The translations under genes were made by a program, and so were the position numbers. A DNA stretch of 64,000 nucleotides from Typha latifolia (Eukaryota; Streptophyta; Magnoliopsida; Poales; Typhaceae): positions 5,208,001 through 5,272,000 of the forward strand of contig CM034111.1 in assembly GCA_019914945.1 (NCBI GenBank), read 5' to 3'. Below are positions 19,684 to 32,015 of the stretch, piece by piece (position 1 is the stretch's first letter; every line of letters begins with the position of its first letter). Below the pieces are notes generated by a model that saw only the letters and a program-made list of their open reading frames with translations, made no database searches and was not told the DNA's origin.

Positions 19684-21180
19684 GATGAACCATGGTCTAT
19701 TAGACCTCCTATTCTAGATGGATTAAATTATGGATATTGAAGTGTATAGACGAGCGAGTATGGTTTGTTGTTGTGAACGGTTAAAGTCCACCAATATACA
19801 TGGTAGATGATAAACTTGCTGAAAAACCGATAGAGTCATGGGATAGGACAGATTATAAAAATGTTGGATAGAATAGCAAGGCAATAAATGCAATTTTTAG
19901 TTGTGTTTTCTCAAAAGAATTTAGAAAAATTTCTACTTGTGAGATAGAAAAAGAAGCTTTGACGATCTTAGAAACTACTCACGAAGGAACTATGGCTGTA
20001 AAACTTTCAAAACTTTAGAGATTAACTACTAGTTTTGAAATTCTACGTATGGAGGAGAATGAGACATTTGATGAGTTCTATGCAAAGCTGAGCGATATAG
20101 TCAACTCAAGTTTCAACCTATGAGAGAAAATTTCTGAAAACATAATTATTCGTAAGATCCTTAGGTCTCTTCCAGAAAGGTTTCACGCGAAAGTTACAGC
20201 TATTGAGAAAAGTAAGGACATCGATTCTATGAAAGTTGAGCAATTAGTAGGAAATCTACAAACATTTGAATTCAACCTTTAGAAACCTAGGAAGTCCAAA
20301 GGGATAGCCCTATCCATAGTTGAACAAAATATAAAGGAGTCTGATGATGAAGGTGATTTAGATATTGAGATGTTGGCTATGTTTGTCAAAATGTTCAATA
20401 AATTCTTTCGAAAGCCAAACAAGTTGAATGCTGAAAAACTTGAGAAAAAAAAGCTTTTGTGAAAAAAAAGAATACTGTGAGATCGAATACAAGGGTAAGC
20501 AACAACATTGTCAAACTGATGGTCTTAAAAGGAAGGGTAAAACTATGAAAGTCACTTAGGATGACTCAGATGCATCTGATGATGATTCTAAGAAAGACGA
20601 AGAAAACTTGTACTTGGAGTTGTTTAAACTCAAGAAAAGCAATCTTAGACTACTTCAACGATTCAAGGTAATCGAATCAGGAAAAAATCAATTTGAGGAG
20701 AAGTACAAATTAGAACTTGAACGTGTCAAAAACTTTTCTGAACAACTTGACAATGCGAAAGATAAGATGAAGACTGATGAAGTTGAACTAGAGCGATTGT
20801 AGAAAGAAGTGTTATTTCTTAAAGGGAAGAACAAACTAGACAAGATTTTGAAAGCTCGGATTTTTGGAAAAGACAGGTATGGTATTGGATACTCTAGTAA
20901 TTCAAATAATAATAAAACTGTCTTTGTTTCTACAGGTATACAAAATGAAGAAAACTTGAGGTTATCAACCGCATTTTCAAAGCAATCCTGGATAAATGTC
21001 TCTAAACTGAAGTTTAATCAATAATCTAGTAACTCTTTAGCGGCGCCAAAGTTAAACTTTAGTCACACTCCTCAACAAAAAGTGAGTAAAAAAGGATTTG
21101 TTCCGACATGCTTTAATTGCAAAAACCTAGAAGTGATTTCATTTATGGGATGAAAACAAAGGCCATATGGGTCAAGAAAA
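19684..21180 (+). pseudogene. Sire-type gag pseudogene
   Basis: Gag starts near 19684 (MNHG), and after a frame change SIRPPILDGLNYGY is readable from 19696. The UBN2-type core lies at about 19920-20280 (SKLRLTTSFEILRMEENETF, DEFYAKLSDIV, KILRSLPERFHAKV, VEQLVGNLQTFE). A coiled-coil region follows at 20590-20805 (Leu/Glu/Lys heptads ending DEVELERL), then a Ser/Asn-rich part. One degenerate CCHC knuckle begins TCFNCK at about 21108. At least eight stops or frame changes are spread along it. Confidence 0.8.
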
Positions 21181-21189
21181 GTGATTTGA

Positions 21190-24015
21190 AATGTTATGTT
21201 GTGCATACAGCCTTGAAAGCTTTAAATTCTGATTTGTGGTATTTAGATAGTGGCCGTTCAAGATATATGTTGGGTGACAAGTCCTTATTTTCTAATCTCG
21301 AAGAACATGAAGGGGAAGTTGTGACATTCGGAGATTATAATTCATCCAAGGTAATAGGTAAAGGAAAGGTAAGTTTTCGAGGGGTTCCTATTTTTGAAAA
21401 TGTTCTTTATGTTAAGGGCTTGAAAGTAAATCTACTAAGCATCAGTCAATTTTGTGATGAAGATTTTGAAGTAAAATTCTCCAAAAATGATGGTAATATT
21501 ATATGTTATGGATCTAAAACATATGATAATTGCTATATTGTTGGAACTTCACATAAACTAAAATGTAACAGTACCTCTTTTGACATTACAGATCTTTGGC
21601 ATCAACGTCTTCGACATGTGAATCACAAGGAATTATTTAATCCGTCCAAACAAGAAGTGGTAAGAAAAATACCTAAGATGAAATAAATGTCAAAAAGAGT
21701 GCGGTTTGTGTCAAATTGAAAAATAAATTAGGATCTCACACAAGAAGATAAATGCAACTACCACTGACCATGTGCTACAATTAGTTCACATGGACTTAAT
21801 GGGTCCAACAAAAATGGAAAGTCTTGGAGGTAAATATTATATATTCTTAATGGTCGATGATTACTCCAGACATACCTAGGTTGTCTTTTTACGTGAGAAG
21901 TCTGAAACCTTTTAAGTTTCAAAATCACTATGCTTAAAATTGCAGAATGAAAAATCTACTACCATAGGTAGGATTCGTTCTGATCATGGTAGAGAATTTG
22001 AAAATAATTTTTTTTTCATATTTTACGATTCTCTTAGTATTCAACATGAATTTTCAGCTCCTATAACTCCACAACAGAACGGGATTGTGGAAAAAAAGAA
22101 CCGAGTTGTGTAGGAAATGGCTAGGGTTATGCTTCACGCTAAAAAAAGTTACTCAAAGGTTTTGGGCAGAGGCGATCAATATAGCGATACATGTGATAAA
22201 TCATGTTTCTCTAAGACTAGGTATAAAAATGACTGCATATGAAATCTGGAAAGGTAAGAAACCTAGTGTTAAATATTTTTGAGTATTTGGTAGTAAATGA
22301 TATATCTTGCGTTATCGAGAACATGACGAAGAAATTAGAGAGGAGCCTGATCTGGAAATAGAGAAAAAGGACGAGGATAAGGTTGAAATGAACAAACATG
22401 ACTACAACGTACTAGAACCATCTGCCAAAATGAAATTAAATCATCCACTGTCACAAGTGATCGGAGACGTGAATGAACCAATGACGACAAGATGACAAAT
22501 CTAAAGTGAAGTATCATTTACTTGTTATAGATCTTCTTTTGAACCTAAAAATGTGAAAGAAGCATTGTTAGACGATTCTTGGGTTAATGCTATGAATGAG
22601 GAATTAGAGCAATTTTCTAAGAATGATGTTTGGTATTTAGTTCCTAGACCTAAGAATGTGAACGTCATTGGAACAAAATGGATATACAAGAATAAAAGTG
22701 ATGAATATGGCAATATAGTTCGAAATAAAGCTAGACTAGTAGCACATGGATATACTTAGGTTGAGGGTATAGATTTTGATGAGATATTTGCTCCTATTGC
22801 TAGATTAGAGTCTATTCGTATACTGCTTACTATTGCTTGTCATTTAAAATTTAAATTGTTTAAAATGGATGTTAAAGTGCTTTTTTGAATGGTATTCTAA
22901 ATGAAGATATTTATGTGGAACAACCTAAGGGGTTCGAAGATCAGAAATTTCCTTCTCAATGTGTTTAAATTGAAAAAGACCCTCTACGGGCTAAAACATG
23001 CTCGAAGAGCTTAGTATGAGAAGTTGACCATTTTTTTAGTGGATGCGGGGTTCACTCGAGGGGGAGTGGACAAGATATTGTTCATTAGACGTGTGAAGAA
23101 GAGTTTAATTATGGCACAAATATATGTGGATGACATTGTCTTTGGGGCAACGAGTTAATCTTTAGCTAAGGATTTTGCAAATCTCATGCAAAGTCATTTT
23201 GAGATGAGCATGATGGGTGAGTTAAAGTTATTTTCGGGATTTCAAATTACTTAATTGAAAAGAGTGATATTTATCACTCAAACCAAGTATGCTAAGGATC
23301 TTGTGACTAAATTTTGTTTAGAAAATGCAAAACATGCTAGAACTCCTATGAGTACAACTACCAAACTAAGTAAGGACATTTCAGGAAAATGTGTTGATTA
23401 GACACTATATAGGATTATGATTGGTAGTCTTTTGTACTTAACTGCTAATAGACTAGACATTGCATTTAGTGTCGGTGTGTGTGCTAGGTTTCAGTCTGAA
23501 CCTAAGGAGACACATTTGTTTGCTATGAAATATATTATAAAATATGCCAGTGGCATAGTTGATTTATGTATCTGATTTACTTATGACTCGGGTGCTATCA
23601 TATTGAGATACACAGATTCTAATTGGATAGGTTCATGTGAGGATAGAAAAAGTACCTCAGGTGGATGCTTTTATATTGGAAACAATTTGGTTGCTTGGCA
23701 TAGTAATAAACAAAACTTGATATCTTTATCTACTACGGAGGTCGAGTACATTTGCAGCGGGGAGTTGTTGTTCTCAGTTATTATGGATGAAACAGATGGT
23801 CAAAAATTATGGCATTGAACAAGATACTGTGGTGCTTTATTGTGACAACATGAATGCTATTAATATATCGAAAAATCTTGTTCAACACTCACGTACAAAA
23901 CATATTGATATCCGACATCATTTTATACGCGAGTTAGAAGAAAAAATAATAGCACTAGAACATGTTGAGACAGAGAAATAGTTAGGAGATTTGTTTACAA
24001 AACCTTTGGATATAC
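21190..24015 (+). pseudogene. Sire-type pol pseudogene: PR, IN, RT, RNase H
   Basis: Protease: LWYLDSGRSRYM at about 21236 (D-S-G intact; usual Cys and His changed). GAG-pre-integrase: LWHQRLRHVNHKEL at about 21595. Integrase, about 21700-22290: LVHMDLMGP, MVDDYSR, IRSDHGREFEN and WAEAINIAIHVINHV. RT, 22545-23500: DSWVNAMNEELEQF, VIGTKWIYKNK, LVAHGYT and the catalytic YVDDI at about 23127. RNase H, 23580-23960: TDSNWIGSCEDRKSTSGGCF, YCDNMNAINISKN and RTKHIDIRHHF, ending with LFTKPLD. A frame change near 23790 and more than ten stops interrupt it. Order PR-IN-RT-RH is diagnostic of copia. Confidence 0.9.
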
Positions 24016-25025
24016 AGAGATTTGGACTGATTTATTTTTTTTGTGTTTTGGTTTGCGAGTTTTTTTTTATTTCATTTCATTTTTTTAGGTTTTCTTTTAC
24101 TCTGAAATTTTCTCTTTAGTTTTAGTTTCAGATTTGTCGAGAGTTTTATTTTTTTATATAAAAAAAATTGATGCACTCCTAGATTCAATAATATATTCTT
24201 GACATATAAATATAATTTTTTCTTGATTATGAGTTATTATAGTCAATTTTGTCATCTTGTAGTATATTGTATCATTTCTGATTTATTCACTCTCTCGAGT
24301 TCTATGATAATTAAACTAAATTTAATGCACTCATAACGTGTGTATATTCTTGAGTGAGCATGACATCATGAAATATTTTTTTAAATAGCTCACTATTGAC
24401 TTTAATTTGCACAGTTTGACCTCATACTTAGTCATTAAAAATGTGTTCATAAAAGATCAATGAAAATGGCTACAATGAGTTAGTGTGAAAGCCATCTTAT
24501 TTATAGTTCAATTTGACTCAGTACATTGCTTGCAAATTAAAAAAAAAAAATTTGATACATGTGAATATCTTCTTGCACATTGTTTGATATGTACTACAAG
24601 AAAAGAGCTATCTACTCATGTGTGAAAACTATCATTGCACCTATATGGTTTCAGTAAAAAATAATTACAGGAAAAATTACTTTTCTGTTATGGAGAATAA
24701 GTCGACAAGTGCAAATTTAAATACTAAGTCGGTTTGACTACTGTGTTACATCATTGTTTAAATAAGAAAGTTAATTTAAGAAGAATGTTTCATATTATCT
24801 ATGCTCAACTTGTATATGCATATTGTTATGATCAATCAAGATTAATTTAAATTTGAGTGATGCATTAGAATTGATTATAATATGATTTTGATGATTTGAT
24901 TAATCTATGTATGACTTATTTTACTTGATTGTCATATTCTATGTCTTGAATCTATTTTGAATTTCTAGAAGTGCATCCCCAAAAAGATTTTTTATTTTTT
25001 TAGACTTTTTACTTAAAAAAAAGGG
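24016..25025 (+). other. AT-rich spacer between pol and third ORF
   Basis: One kilobase of very AT-rich sequence without supported genes. Sire-type elements usually have a long spacer here, before an extra ORF. No polyA or LTR signal is apparent. Confidence 0.5.
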
Positions 25026-25130
25026 GCGTCCGAACACAGACTTCTTGAGTTCGAACACGATGATTGGCGCATTCGAACGTGCAAACTAGTGCGTTCGAAC
25101 GCACTCGAGGGTTCTTTAAATATTGCGTGT
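25026..25130 (+). promoter_or_regulatory. putative internal promoter ahead of third ORF
   Basis: Four motifs lie in 80 bp: GCGTCCGAACAC, AGTTCGAACACG, GCATTCGAACG and a perfect GCGTTCGAACGC at 25091-25102. A TATA-like CTTTAAATATTG follows at about 25110, then a C/T-rich leader (25145-25260). The arrangement copies that of the element's own LTR promoter. Activity is inferred. Confidence 0.45.
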
Positions 25131-25437
25131 TAACCCAAGGGTTTTCATCTTCCATCTTCCAAACCCTAGAAACCTTTCATTTCCTCTCTCCCAAATCTTC
25201 AAGACCTTATCTTTTTCATCAAAATTTTCACTTCAAACTCTTTTAAAGGGTAGTTCTTCTCCGGATCTAGCGTCTTTCGGCCGAAACTTCAAGTTTTTTT
25301 CACTTTTTGCGAGGTATGATCGTCCATCAAATTTCTTATTTTTTATTCAATTTAGTCTCTTGATCTTGATTGATTCCGTGCGTTTTTTTAGTTTTGATCA
25401 CGTTATAGTTAATATCTTGATGTTTCTTGAGCGATTG

Positions 25438-28167
25438 TGTAACGCCCCCGCCCGGCATGGCACGTGCACGCCCACGCGCCCACACGGCACGCGTGGCGCA
25501 CGCGACAGGTCGGGCGGGGCCCATCCCACACAGATATTCTCCTGTGCACATATAATCATGACATCATCAAATAAAACCTATTAACCTATCCATGATCACA
25601 TAATCCATCACCAAATACATCATACTATCAACCAAATAAACTTGTTAACATACGAATATCTAAGTTCATAATAATATACACTAGACCACTACATAATCTG
25701 GCAGGGCCCACACAAGCCACAACAAACCATCAAGATACAACTAAACAACTAATACACGAGTGCTATAAATTCTGATATATACTATACAAATCATCATTCG
25801 ATACAATAAGGCACAAATATAACAAACAACGATACAACTCAATGTCTGGTTAAACTATCTTCTATACCGTCTCGCATCAATAGCTCACCTCATCATCACT
25901 CTAAAATATCTTCTCAAGATATCTCAGGACGCTATCACGTACCACAAATCTGAGGGGTTAGAAAAAAAAAAAAGAGAGTCATGAGCAAAAGGCTCAGTGA
26001 ATAAACCTTACCCCGAATCAGTGATGCCAAACAGAGAGTAAATTATATACTGGATAATATGAATCAGAAAGAGTATCATGCCATGAATGAGTATATGAAT
26101 GTATCCTCAATAATATATAAATGAAAAGTAAATAACATGTCATAATTGATAAAAGTATATATAATCCTCGGCAATGAACAAACAAATCTTCATATCATAC
26201 TATCATCATAACTCTCTCTCAAATATGACACATGATGCATGCCAACCATGACCACATTATGATATCAAATGCACTCATATATGATGAATATTGACCACTC
26301 GATAATCAGGTAATCAAATGATAATGAAATCATATGCATTTCTTAACATCATAATCATCACCGACATCTCAGTATAATATCGACATACTAGACCACTATG
26401 CATAGTCAACACCCGGTACCCGGTCTCAACATCATGCCCGAAGGCTCAGAGCATACTATGCCATCCGCAAGGAGTATCTTAAATATAATCATACCCCGCC
26501 ACCTGCTAGGGTATCAACATCCATCCAGACCGGGCACACACATAGTTGATAGAAACCTCGTGAGGATAACTCGCCACATATGCCCTGGCGAACGGCATGT
26601 GTCCGAATGTTTGCTGCGCACACAGACTAACGACCTCAGACGTAAGGCCAGCAGGATCGCGTCCTAACCCTCACGCCCACTCGGGTATCCTTACGCTTTC
26701 TATCAACTATCCTATCAATCACATTTCATGCTTTCCTTCTAAATGACAAATCATATACATATATCCAGTATGATAACAAGTCAATGCATAACAAGAATTT
26801 AGGTGGAATAGGAATCAAGAGAAAATGATGCAATGTAGTCTCCAACTGTATCGTCAACACATGCATACTTATGCTACAGATAAACTCGGTAAACAATCAT
26901 AATAGTAGAATCATCTCTAATCATCTCTATATATATCACCAATGTACTCATATCCCAAATCAGCATAATTGAATGCATGATAAAATATGCTCGACTGTAA
27001 TCATCTCTAGATAAAATCATATAATCATGCTGGAGGCCAAAACATGCATGTACATCATATATACTATAACCTAATTTGAAAAAGGCGTCTAGGGGATAAG
27101 ACTATTCACTATCTGATCAGAAAATACAAACCATGCATTTCTCACGACCATCAGGTAACCAAGTGACACTCATCGCTAGCAAGGTCCACGGGGTCTCAAA
27201 TAAGGGGGTTCGGGATCTAAAATATTTAAGTAGTATGATGTTAGCCGTTTATCTAATTAGAATTAATTCAGTTAAAATATAAAGGTTTATTAGATTTAGA
27301 ATCACTTTTCTTTATTTTTGATTACATAACTAGGTCTATAATATAGATACGATTCAAATATTATAATTCTTTATTATTATAAAAAGTTAATTATAATATA
27401 AGGAGAAGAGGCTTGTTTCCTTTTATATAAGAGTATTTCTAAATATATAATTATAAAATAAAATAAAAGGCTAAATAAGTATAGTTTTATAATTCATACA
27501 CTATCTTGATTAATTAGGGACAACACAGTCTTTACTCAATAAAATAATAAATAAATAACTAAATAAACTTAGTATTTTATTTGTTGCAAAATAATCATAA
27601 AATTAATAGAAATACTTAAAATATATATGATGAGGGTATTAGAATATAAATCTAATAATTATAATTTACAAATCTATCTATTAATCTAATAGATATGTAA
27701 ATAAATAAATAAATAAATATAAGTATTATCTATATTTATACCTAATTAATCATTAATTATAAAAATTATCATTAATAAAATTATATTGAAGGATATATAA
27801 TATTATTAAAATAGTTAATGTCTAAATAATCTATTTGCATTAATTAAGAAGAAAAATACCTAAATAAATAACATAAATAAACTAATTAATTAATAAATTA
27901 ATTACATTCACATCGATCTTTGGCCGAGCCCAAGACTGCAAGTGCGTATGAAAGAGGAGGAGCTGAGGAAGAAGGAGAAAAAGAAAGAAGGAAAGAAAGA
28001 AAGAAAGAAAGAAGAAGAAGAACAAGAAGAAGAGAAGAGGAAGAGAAGAAAGAGAGGAAGTGAGGGAGGAGGTTGCGGACCCGAGCCGGCGGGGAGGGCA
28101 CCGGCCGCTGCTGGCCAGCCAGCGGCCGACGCCGGCAGCTCGGCTCCGACGATCCCAACCTTGGGCA

Positions 28168-28231
<64 letters not shown>

Positions 28232-28494
28232 AAAGAGAGGGGGAGTGAGAGAGAGAGTAGAGTGAGAGGGAAGGTGTCGATATAGATAGAGAGAGTAGAG
28301 TGAGAGGGTGGTCGAGAGAGAGAGAGAGAGAGAGATTTAAAGAGAGAGAGAAGGCAGTGGAGGAGGAGTAGTGGCGGCGCCGGGGACCACCGCGGCCAGC
28401 TGGCCGCAGCTGGCATGGGCACGAGGCCAGCCATAGTGTGGTCGGTCGCGTCGTGCCCATGAATTTTTTTTTTTTTTGGGTTTGGGTTGTTACA
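25438..28494 (+). mobile_element. solo LTR, family LTR-X (3057 bp)
   Basis: It starts TGTAACGCCCCCG, ends GGGTTGTTACA, and is flanked by identical GATTG duplications (25433-25437, 28495-28499). No PBS, gag or pol is present, so it is a single LTR left by recombination. The ATGAGCAAAAGGCTCAGTGA block near 25980 and TGTAACRCCC start resemble Tekay-like plant LTRs. Partial copies lie at 39775-40410, 49029-50339 and 54186-63589. Confidence 0.92.
27955..28352. repeat. purine-rich microsatellites at the LTR-X 3' end
   Basis: An (AAG/AAAG)n-type stretch (27955-28060), a GC-rich block, then (GA)n at about 28167-28232 and again at 28312-28352. Reading frames here (Arg/Glu or Leu/Ser repeats) are artefacts. 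The other LTR-X copies carry the same layout. Confidence 0.85.
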
Positions 28495-28640
28495 GATTGA
28501 ACGTGATAACTTAGCTTTTTCAAGTGGAAGATGGATTTCACTTAGGGTCTTCATGGTTTCTAGAATTTTTTTGGATTTCTTGTTACTTTTTGTATGCTTT
28601 GAGCATGTGTTGAATCTTGCGACTTGTTTCTTTCTCTAGA

Positions 28641-29490
28641 ATGCCTAAAAAAGCTACAGTTTCCAAGAAACCAAGGCCGCCTTCCTCACCATCTTCGACT
28701 CCCAAGTTTTCTACATCTACTGCTGTAGGGAGATATAAACATAATTTTGGCACTCAATCTATTATCTGTGAGAGACCAATTGTCATTTCTGATTTTTGCG
28801 CCTTAGGGATCGAACAGATATTTACTGAGCGAGGATGGCTATCCGTGTGTCGGATGAACGGGACAGCATATGTGGAGATTGTCAGGGAATTTTTTAGTAA
28901 TGCCACTGTTTTGAAACGTTGTATATGGTCCACCGTCCGTGGGGTTTTGGTATATTTGTACTCTGATGTCATTCGTGCTGAACTCTAACTTTCTGATGGC
29001 GAGTTTTAGTATGCTAGTAATGTGTTAATACAAGGGGAACGTTGGAAAGGAAACATGATGCCACATGCAAAACTGACTTCAGTGGCTCACATGCTACACC
29101 TTTTTTGTCTTTACAACGTCACCCCAAAGACTCGACATTCAAGTATTAGTCCGGATCGGGCCTTCCTCCTTCATGCAATGCTGTCGGGGATTTCTATTGA
29201 TTTGGCTGCTGTAATATACGATTCTATATTGACAACTGCACAGAAAGAAGCGCCTCGTGAAGGGTTGCCGTTTGGTATTTTTATTACCAAATTGTGCACT
29301 CAGAGTGGTGCGAGTGGATGCCTCAGAAGCTTCGCTTACTGCACAAAAACCATTGGATCAGATAACACTTAAGCGGAGTCAAGCTCATGATCAGCCGTCT
29401 CCTCTCAAGCCATCCTCTTCCGCCGCTGAATGTCCATCACACCTCGACAGTTCTGCTGACAGTTCTGACGATGATTCATATCATCCCTAG
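28641..29490 (+). pseudogene. third ORF: plant transposon protein domain (Transposase_32-like)
   Basis: The start is MPKKATVSKKPRPPSSPSS, a basic Ser/Pro tail typical of this family. The domain follows: FTERGWLSVCRM, VEIVREFFSN, STVRGVLVYLYSDVIRAEL, then after two stops (28986 and 29008) ERWKGNMMPHAKL, HMLHLFCLYNVTPKTRHSS, RAFLLHAMLSGISID and GLPFGIFITKLC. This pattern is the putative plant transposon protein domain often found as an extra gene in LTR elements. A frame change near 29310 leads to a Ser/Asp-rich tail ending at 29490. The real function is unknown in the family. An env-like role has been proposed for third ORFs of Sire elements, but no membrane segment is seen here. Confidence 0.65.
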
Positions 29491-29988
29491 GGGGAGTTAC
29501 CATAGTTCTCTGACCGGTTTGATCAGCTTAGCACTCAGGTGCAGGACTTACATTCGGCCGTGAATGATTTACTGTTGAGCAAGCATGTTAGGGGACCGTG
29601 CTTGACTCCGTGTTGTCTATTCTTCATCGTCAGTTTCCTCCTAGTTCTTAGTCTTTGGAAATTTGTGTCAAAAATGGGGAGAGTTAGATATTCGGAGTGA
29701 GTTTAGGAGTTTACTGGCTAATAACTTTTGTTTGCTTGAAGAACCTGTGAACTTGTGAACTTGTGTTTGCTTGAAGAACCTGTGAACTTGTGTTTGCTTG
29801 AGAACTTGTGAACTTGTGTTTGAATTGTTTTTTCACTTTTAGTTATTTTCACTTGATCTTGGATCGGTATATTTTTATTTGCAGGGATTGAAGTGCTAAA
29901 TCTTCTAGACTTGTTGAATGCTTATTTTGGATTTTTTGTAATATCTTGTAATCTAGATGTTTTGTCACAAATTGCCAAAAGGAGAGAT
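29491..29988 (+). other. third-ORF 3' region, minisatellite and polypurine tract
   Basis: A helical continuation of the third ORF is readable at 29515-29600 (FDQLSTQVQDLHSAVNDLLL). 29730-29826 has about three copies of a GTTTGCTTGA..AACCTGTGAACTTGT unit. GCCAAAAGGAGAGAT at about 29974-29988 is the polypurine tract priming plus-strand DNA next to the 3' LTR. Confidence 0.65.
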
Positions 29989-30847
29989 AGTTCGGTTTTT
30001 ATTGTTGGCAATTGTGTACAAAATATTCTAAGTATATTTATTCATGTATATGAGCTTTTATACAAGTCTAGAAAGTATCTGTTTTGAATAATTGCAAGAT
30101 TATTAAATAAAAGTTTATGAGTTCACATCGCGTTCACAACACGTTCTCATGCGTTCACATAGACAGAGAGCAGCGTTTACAAGCACGTTTGAACGCGAGC
30201 TTATGCGTTCTCACAGACGGAGAGCAGTGTTCACAAGCACGTTCGAACGCACATGAGATCAAGTCAGGCCGTTCGAACGCACCCGGGCCGTGTTCAAACG
30301 CACCAACGAAGTTTGTAATTTTTTGGACTTTTGTGAGTTCAGATAAGACTTAAATTTGGCTCTATCTTAGAGATCTTATATAAGTATAGTGATGCCCTAA
30401 CTCTAGAGTGGTTGAAGAAGCAATTTTGAAGGAGACTTCTTGAGGCTACATCGGTTCTTCAACTAACAAGGTCCTATTGTTCTAAAAAGCTTAATCTTTT
30501 GTCTTAAGGGCTATCTAGACAAAAGATCAATTTCGAGGGCTACTGAGGTTGGATATCAATCACGAAAAGTAGTGAATCGTGGGTTTTAGCGAGCAAGACT
30601 GAGAGGAACAAAGTCGTTTGGATCGACGGGTTGTTTTGTGAGTCAGTCTTGTAACTGCTACTATTCTAGTGATTGGTTTTGATTCGAGTTTAGATCCGTG
30701 GTTTTTTCCCGTTTGGATTTTTCCACGTTAAAATCTTAGTGTTCATCTCCGCTTTCGTTTTTAATATTTCTTCGGACTTTTACTTAAGCGAACGAGTGAT
30801 ATCATTGCCTAGAATTTAGATACATATGTGTGTCTAGGGGTTTTTCA
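29989..30847 (+). repeat. 3' LTR of the Sire-type element (859 bp)
   Basis: It starts AGTTCGG (first T of the usual TG changed to A) and ends ...GGGGTTTTTCA. It is shorter than the 5' LTR through loss in the motif array (30120-30305). Many point differences from the 5' LTR show the insertion is not recent. Confidence 0.92.
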
Positions 30848-30852
30848 GAAAT

Positions 30853-31642
30853 GAAGAGAAAATGTATGCTGATGAAATAATAAACAATAGTCAGAGCAAG
30901 GTTCCTATGTTTTAGTTATAAAGTTAGACAAGTGACCCTTCTAAACTATTCAAATGTGTTGAATGTAACTATAAGGTTATGTAATTAACAATATGTTTCA
31001 AAATATGCAAAACGGTCTAGAATCCTTGTATGAGTATATGTACAAATTGTTATAACAGTTTTAAAGAAAATTAAAGAGAAATATATGAGTTTAGGATGTG
31101 AGTCTGGCCATTGAAAAGGTGGTTATAATCATATTTTTCAAGATGTGGTTCAAACCATTTCAAATTAAAAAAAAGAAGGGTAGAGAAGTTTTCATATACA
31201 TGCGCTAGAAATAAGGTTGTAACCATTATGAGAATAGAAATTTTTTGGATAAATAGTAACAAAAGAATAGTACTCGATAAGAATTATTGCTTTCCAACGA
31301 TGAACTTTGTGTTTGAATGCACTTACAAATTTTTATTTTTCAGCAAACTGTGGATAGTCTTTTAAGGGTTATTTGGACTCTATATGGAAGAGGTATAAAA
31401 AATAGAGGTTTAACCTAAAGATTTGGAGACTATTGGAGATCATTTCCTGGCTTAGGACATAACATACTGAATCAGTTTTTTATTTATCATATATACATTA
31501 AATTTGGAATAACTATGTTTTAAGATTTGCTAAGACGGAATAATCAACATCGATGATCACTAAGAATAGGAATTGGTCACAGGAAGCGGTGCATCATGGC
31601 TTCAAGCAAGCAATACTTGTAAATATAGTTGTTGCGATGGTG
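30853..31642. other. no gene seen (AT-rich)
   Basis: Sequence right of the copia target duplication. No supported reading frame, RNA gene or repeat boundary. Confidence 0.4.
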
Positions 31643-32015
31643 TTACGAATTAGATCTTGGTTGATAAATTTAAGGCTAAAATAATTTCTTAAGGAAGCTC
31701 AGCTCCTCTATATATAGAGATCAGGTACAATGAGTCCTAGTTAGATCCCTAAAAGGTAACACAACTAGAACTAAGATTTACCTTATAGCCTTACTTTACT
31801 TAATTAGACTTATCTTAGGGACTTACATATGACTTAATTGGACTTACCTTAAAGGCTTACACGACTTAATTAGACTTACCTTTTGATACTTATGTGACTT
31901 AACTAGACTTGCCATAAGAACTTATATTAGAGATAAATATAAATCAATTAAAATATAAATAGATTCAATCCATTAAGCCTAATGTCCTTATGTTATGATT
32001 CGACCTAACCTAGTT
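31643..32015 (-). repeat. R1-type LTR remnant
   Basis: On the plus strand it opens TGTTACGAATTAGATCTTGG (the inverse of an R1 LTR end). After a large internal loss it continues through CTCCTCTATATATAGAG (TATA region) and the GACTTAATTAGACTTACCTT repeats, the inverse of those in the 11940 and 40667 LTRs. At the right edge TGTTATGATTCGACC (about 32000-32014) is an R1 LTR start in the opposite direction. Confidence 0.65.

Larger units (their letters stand above)
25314..28639 (+). other. candidate 5'-leader intron of third ORF (now split by solo LTR)
   Basis: Donor GAG|GTATGATC at 25314 and acceptor TTTCTTTCTCTAG|A at 28639 place the ATG of the third ORF two bases into the next exon. Without the 3.06-kb solo LTR and one target copy the intron would be about 264 bp. 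The T-rich tract before the AG is strong, and the splice is otherwise untested. Confidence 0.4.
18698..30847 (+). mobile_element. complete Ty1/copia element, Sire/Maximus type, with third ORF
   Basis: The LTRs (18698-19619, 29989-30847) are flanked by identical GAAAT duplications (18693-18697, 30848-30852). Between them are a PBS, gag, pol in copia order (protease, integrase, RT, RNase H), a long spacer, a third sense ORF and a polypurine tract. Wording such as SIRPPILDGLNYGY, RTKHIDIRHHF and IGSLLYLT, plus an extra ORF after pol, fits the Sire (Maximus) lineage. The copy is decayed by many stops and interrupted by a 3.06-kb solo LTR at 25438-28494. Without that insertion it would be about 9.1 kb. 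Confidence 0.93.

Noticed and set aside
28168..28232. GA repeat as a GAGA-factor promoter of a host gene
   Set aside because: Intrinsic to LTR-X, no gene follows except the element's third ORF, and position differs among copies.
27882..28554. Overlapping Leu/Ser-rich and Arg/Glu-rich open frames
   Set aside because: They read through GA and AAG repeats and GC-rich spacer of the LTR-X end; a solo LTR has no coding role here.
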